Shown here one piece after another: positions 5,451-6,768 of a stretch of DNA of 6,768 nucleotides. How positions within the stretch are numbered: the first letter of the stretch is position 1; each line of letters begins with the position of its first letter. The translations under genes and the position numbers were made by a program. Origin of the DNA: Sphingobium sp. (GTDB lineage: Bacteria; Pseudomonadota; Alphaproteobacteria; Sphingomonadales; Sphingomonadaceae); NCBI GenBank assembly GCA_030148625.1, contig JASBTC010000373.1, positions 1 to 6,768 of the forward strand, given 5' to 3'. The notes under the pieces were generated by a model that did not search any database, was not told the origin of the DNA, and saw nothing but the letters and a program-made list of their open reading frames with translations.

Positions 5451-6719
5451 TCACGCCACGCGCATCCGCGATTCCAGCCCCTGGGCAAAATCGACGTTGC
5501 GATCGAGGATCATGCCGGCCGATCGCACGCGGTAAAGATCCGCCCCGGTCGCGGCCGCGGGTTCGATGCCCTGTTCCAGATCGCGCGCCATCTTCAGCAA
5601 CAGGCGGCGGAAACGGACGATCGCCGCATCGCCCGATCCCAGGGTTTCACGCGAACGATCGACGATCGGCCCCATGCTTTCCTGGATCGCCGCATCCTGC
5701 GCACCGATTCCGCGAATGCCGGTGGTGCTGCGCAACCGCTGATGCTCGCGATCGATCAGATAGTCGTTGCGGTTGTTGGCGACGGGCATGAAATCGATTT
5801 CATCGACCAGGTCGGCATGGATCTCATGCGGATCCTGCTCGCCATCGACAAAATCCCGTTCGGGATGCCAGGTCATCGTGAATGTCCATGTGTTATAGTC
5901 GTCGATCGGCGTCCAGGCATGGCCGACCACGGGTTCGCCATCCCAGCGCGCGATCATGGTGTGGAACGGCAGCAGGAACTGGGTGACCCGCCAATAATAG
6001 TCGCTTTCGCTCGCGAGCCGCCGGGCGCCGACCATGAAGCCATAATCGGTATCGCGCACGAAGAAGCGCGGTGCCGTATCCTTGGCCATCAACGGCAGAT
6101 TGGGATTGATCGGCTGCTGCCGCTGGCGAAAGGGCACGCTGGTGTCAGGATCGAGCAGGCTGTGCAGGATGCCGACATGCGAGGAATCGATCCCGCCTTC
6201 GACCGCCTGCGCATAATTGTTCTGCTGCAGCCGCTTCGAAATGAAGCGCCGATGCGCCGGGACCGTGCCCCATTCGAACTGCGGAATCTCCGGCGGCATC
6301 CTGTCCGGATCGCCCATATAGGCCCAGATCACGCCGCCCCAGTCGCGCATCGGATAGGATTTGATCCGCACCTCCGCAAGCAGCGGCGTGTTGGCGGGCT
6401 CAGCCGGCATCTCCATGACATTGCCGTCCACGTCGAACTTCCAGCCATGATAGGCGCAGCGAAGCCCGCATTGCTCGTTGCGGCCATAGTAGAGATCCGC
6501 ACGACGATGCGGACAGTAGCGATCGACCAGCCCCGGCCGGCCGAGCGTATCGCGGAAGGCGATCAGATCCTCGCCAAGCAGGCGGACGCGCCTGGGCGGC
6601 GCATCGGCCTTCAATTCGGACGAAAGCATGAAGGGCAGCCAGAACCGCCGGAAAGCATTCCCCATCGGCGTTCCCGGACCGACGCGGGTCAGCAATTCAT
6701 TTTCTTCCGGACTCAACAT
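5451..6719 (-). CDS. Rieske oxygenase of the phthalate 4,5-dioxygenase/LigXa type
   Basis: The 422-residue terminal oxygenase has an N-terminal Rieske domain with Cys69, His71, Cys88 and His91 and a catalytic domain with GGIDSSHVGILH (175-186), giving bridging Asp178 and iron ligands His181 and His186. I could not place the third (carboxylate) ligand with confidence. The start MLSPEENELLTRVGPGTPMG and NDYLIDREHQR (318-328) are typical of the phthalate 4,5-dioxygenase, LigXa (O-demethylase) and chlorobenzoate dioxygenase group, so it may dihydroxylate or demethylate an aromatic acid. It is not an anthranilate 1,2-dioxygenase. It needs a separate reductase, classically one with FMN and a plant-type 2Fe-2S domain; none is in the window. 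I chose the ATG at 6719 because GGGAG lies 6 bases upstream; a TTG at 6758 would add 13 residues outside the family pattern. It is transcribed towards carR. Family certain, substrate unknown. Confidence 0.85.
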   Translation of the reverse strand: MLSPEENELLTRVGPGTPMGNAFRRFWLPFMLSSELKADAPPRRVRLLGEDLIAFRDTLGRPGLVDRYCPHRRADLYYGRNEQCGLRCAYHGWKFDVDGNVMEMPAEPANTPLLAEVRIKSYPMRDWGGVIWAYMGDPDRMPPEIPQFEWGTVPAHRRFISKRLQQNNYAQAVEGGIDSSHVGILHSLLDPDTSVPFRQRQQPINPNLPLMAKDTAPRFFVRDTDYGFMVGARRLASESDYYWRVTQFLLPFHTMIARWDGEPVVGHAWTPIDDYNTWTFTMTWHPERDFVDGEQDPHEIHADLVDEIDFMPVANNRNDYLIDREHQRLRSTTGIRGIGAQDAAIQESMGPIVDRSRETLGSGDAAIVRFRRLLLKMARDLEQGIEPAAATGADLYRVRSAGMILDRNVDFAQGLESRMRVA

Positions 6720-6768
6720 CGATCTCTCCCTCGCAAACCCGATGATTCGATCCGGCAAGGCAAAGCGC
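6720..6768 (-). promoter_or_regulatory. Leader of the Rieske oxygenase gene with its ribosome binding site
   Basis: GGGAG (6726-6730, minus strand), within a longer purine-rich stretch, lies 6 bases before the ATG at 6719 and fixes the start. I see no convincing -35/-10 pair in the remaining bases; the promoter, or an upstream gene of the same operon, probably lies beyond the window. Confidence 0.6.

Noticed and set aside
6720..6758. Extension of the second Rieske gene to a TTG at 6758
   Set aside because: The family start begins MLSPEEN, and GGGAG lies at the proper distance before the ATG at 6719.

Overview
The window looks like high-GC alphaproteobacterial DNA, most likely from a sphingomonad. 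This is an inference from base composition, strong Shine-Dalgarno use and gene content (a CarAa-type oxygenase next to a divergent GntR regulator, as in carbazole-degrading sphingomonads). It is densely coding and holds seven genes, with no sign of an insertion sequence, tRNA, rRNA or CRISPR.

Layout, read from the right end of the main operon: the minus-strand operon (4416 down to 81) is carAa (angular-type Rieske dioxygenase), carC (meta-cleavage hydrolase), carBa and carBb (small and catalytic subunits of a LigAB-type extradiol dioxygenase) and a glutathione-reductase-type ferredoxin reductase (carAd-like). Every junction overlaps, by 4, 4, 1 and 8 bases, and each internal gene has its own Shine-Dalgarno site, so the five genes form a translationally coupled operon. 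Divergent from it on the plus strand is a GntR-family regulator (carR-like, 4584-5306). The 167-base divergent region holds a good sigma-70 promoter for carAa (exact TTGACA) flanked by two arms of a perfect 12-bp inverted repeat, a plausible operator. Convergent to carR is a second, unrelated Rieske oxygenase of the phthalate 4,5-dioxygenase/LigXa type (6719 down to 5451). The 144-base convergent region is packed with hairpins, including a perfect 22-bp-arm hairpin that overlaps the carR stop codon and a 26-bp perfect palindrome behind the Rieske gene.

How the genes fit together: by homology to the carbazole pathway, CarAa with an electron-transfer chain would open the heterocycle by angular dioxygenation. 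CarBaBb would cleave the resulting biaryl diol, and CarC would hydrolyse the ring-fission product to an aromatic acid (anthranilate for carbazole) and 2-hydroxypenta-2,4-dienoate. The reductase would feed NAD(P)H electrons to a ferredoxin. No ferredoxin gene is present here, so it must lie elsewhere, possibly just beyond position 1. The order Aa-C-Ba-Bb resembles, from memory, the actinobacterial Nocardioides cluster rather than the usual sphingomonad order Aa-Ba-Bb-C-Ac. An alanine replaces the pocket residue Ile262 of the CA10 enzyme and there are compensating 5-residue indels, so the true substrate may be a relative of carbazole. The role of the second Rieske oxygenase is open.
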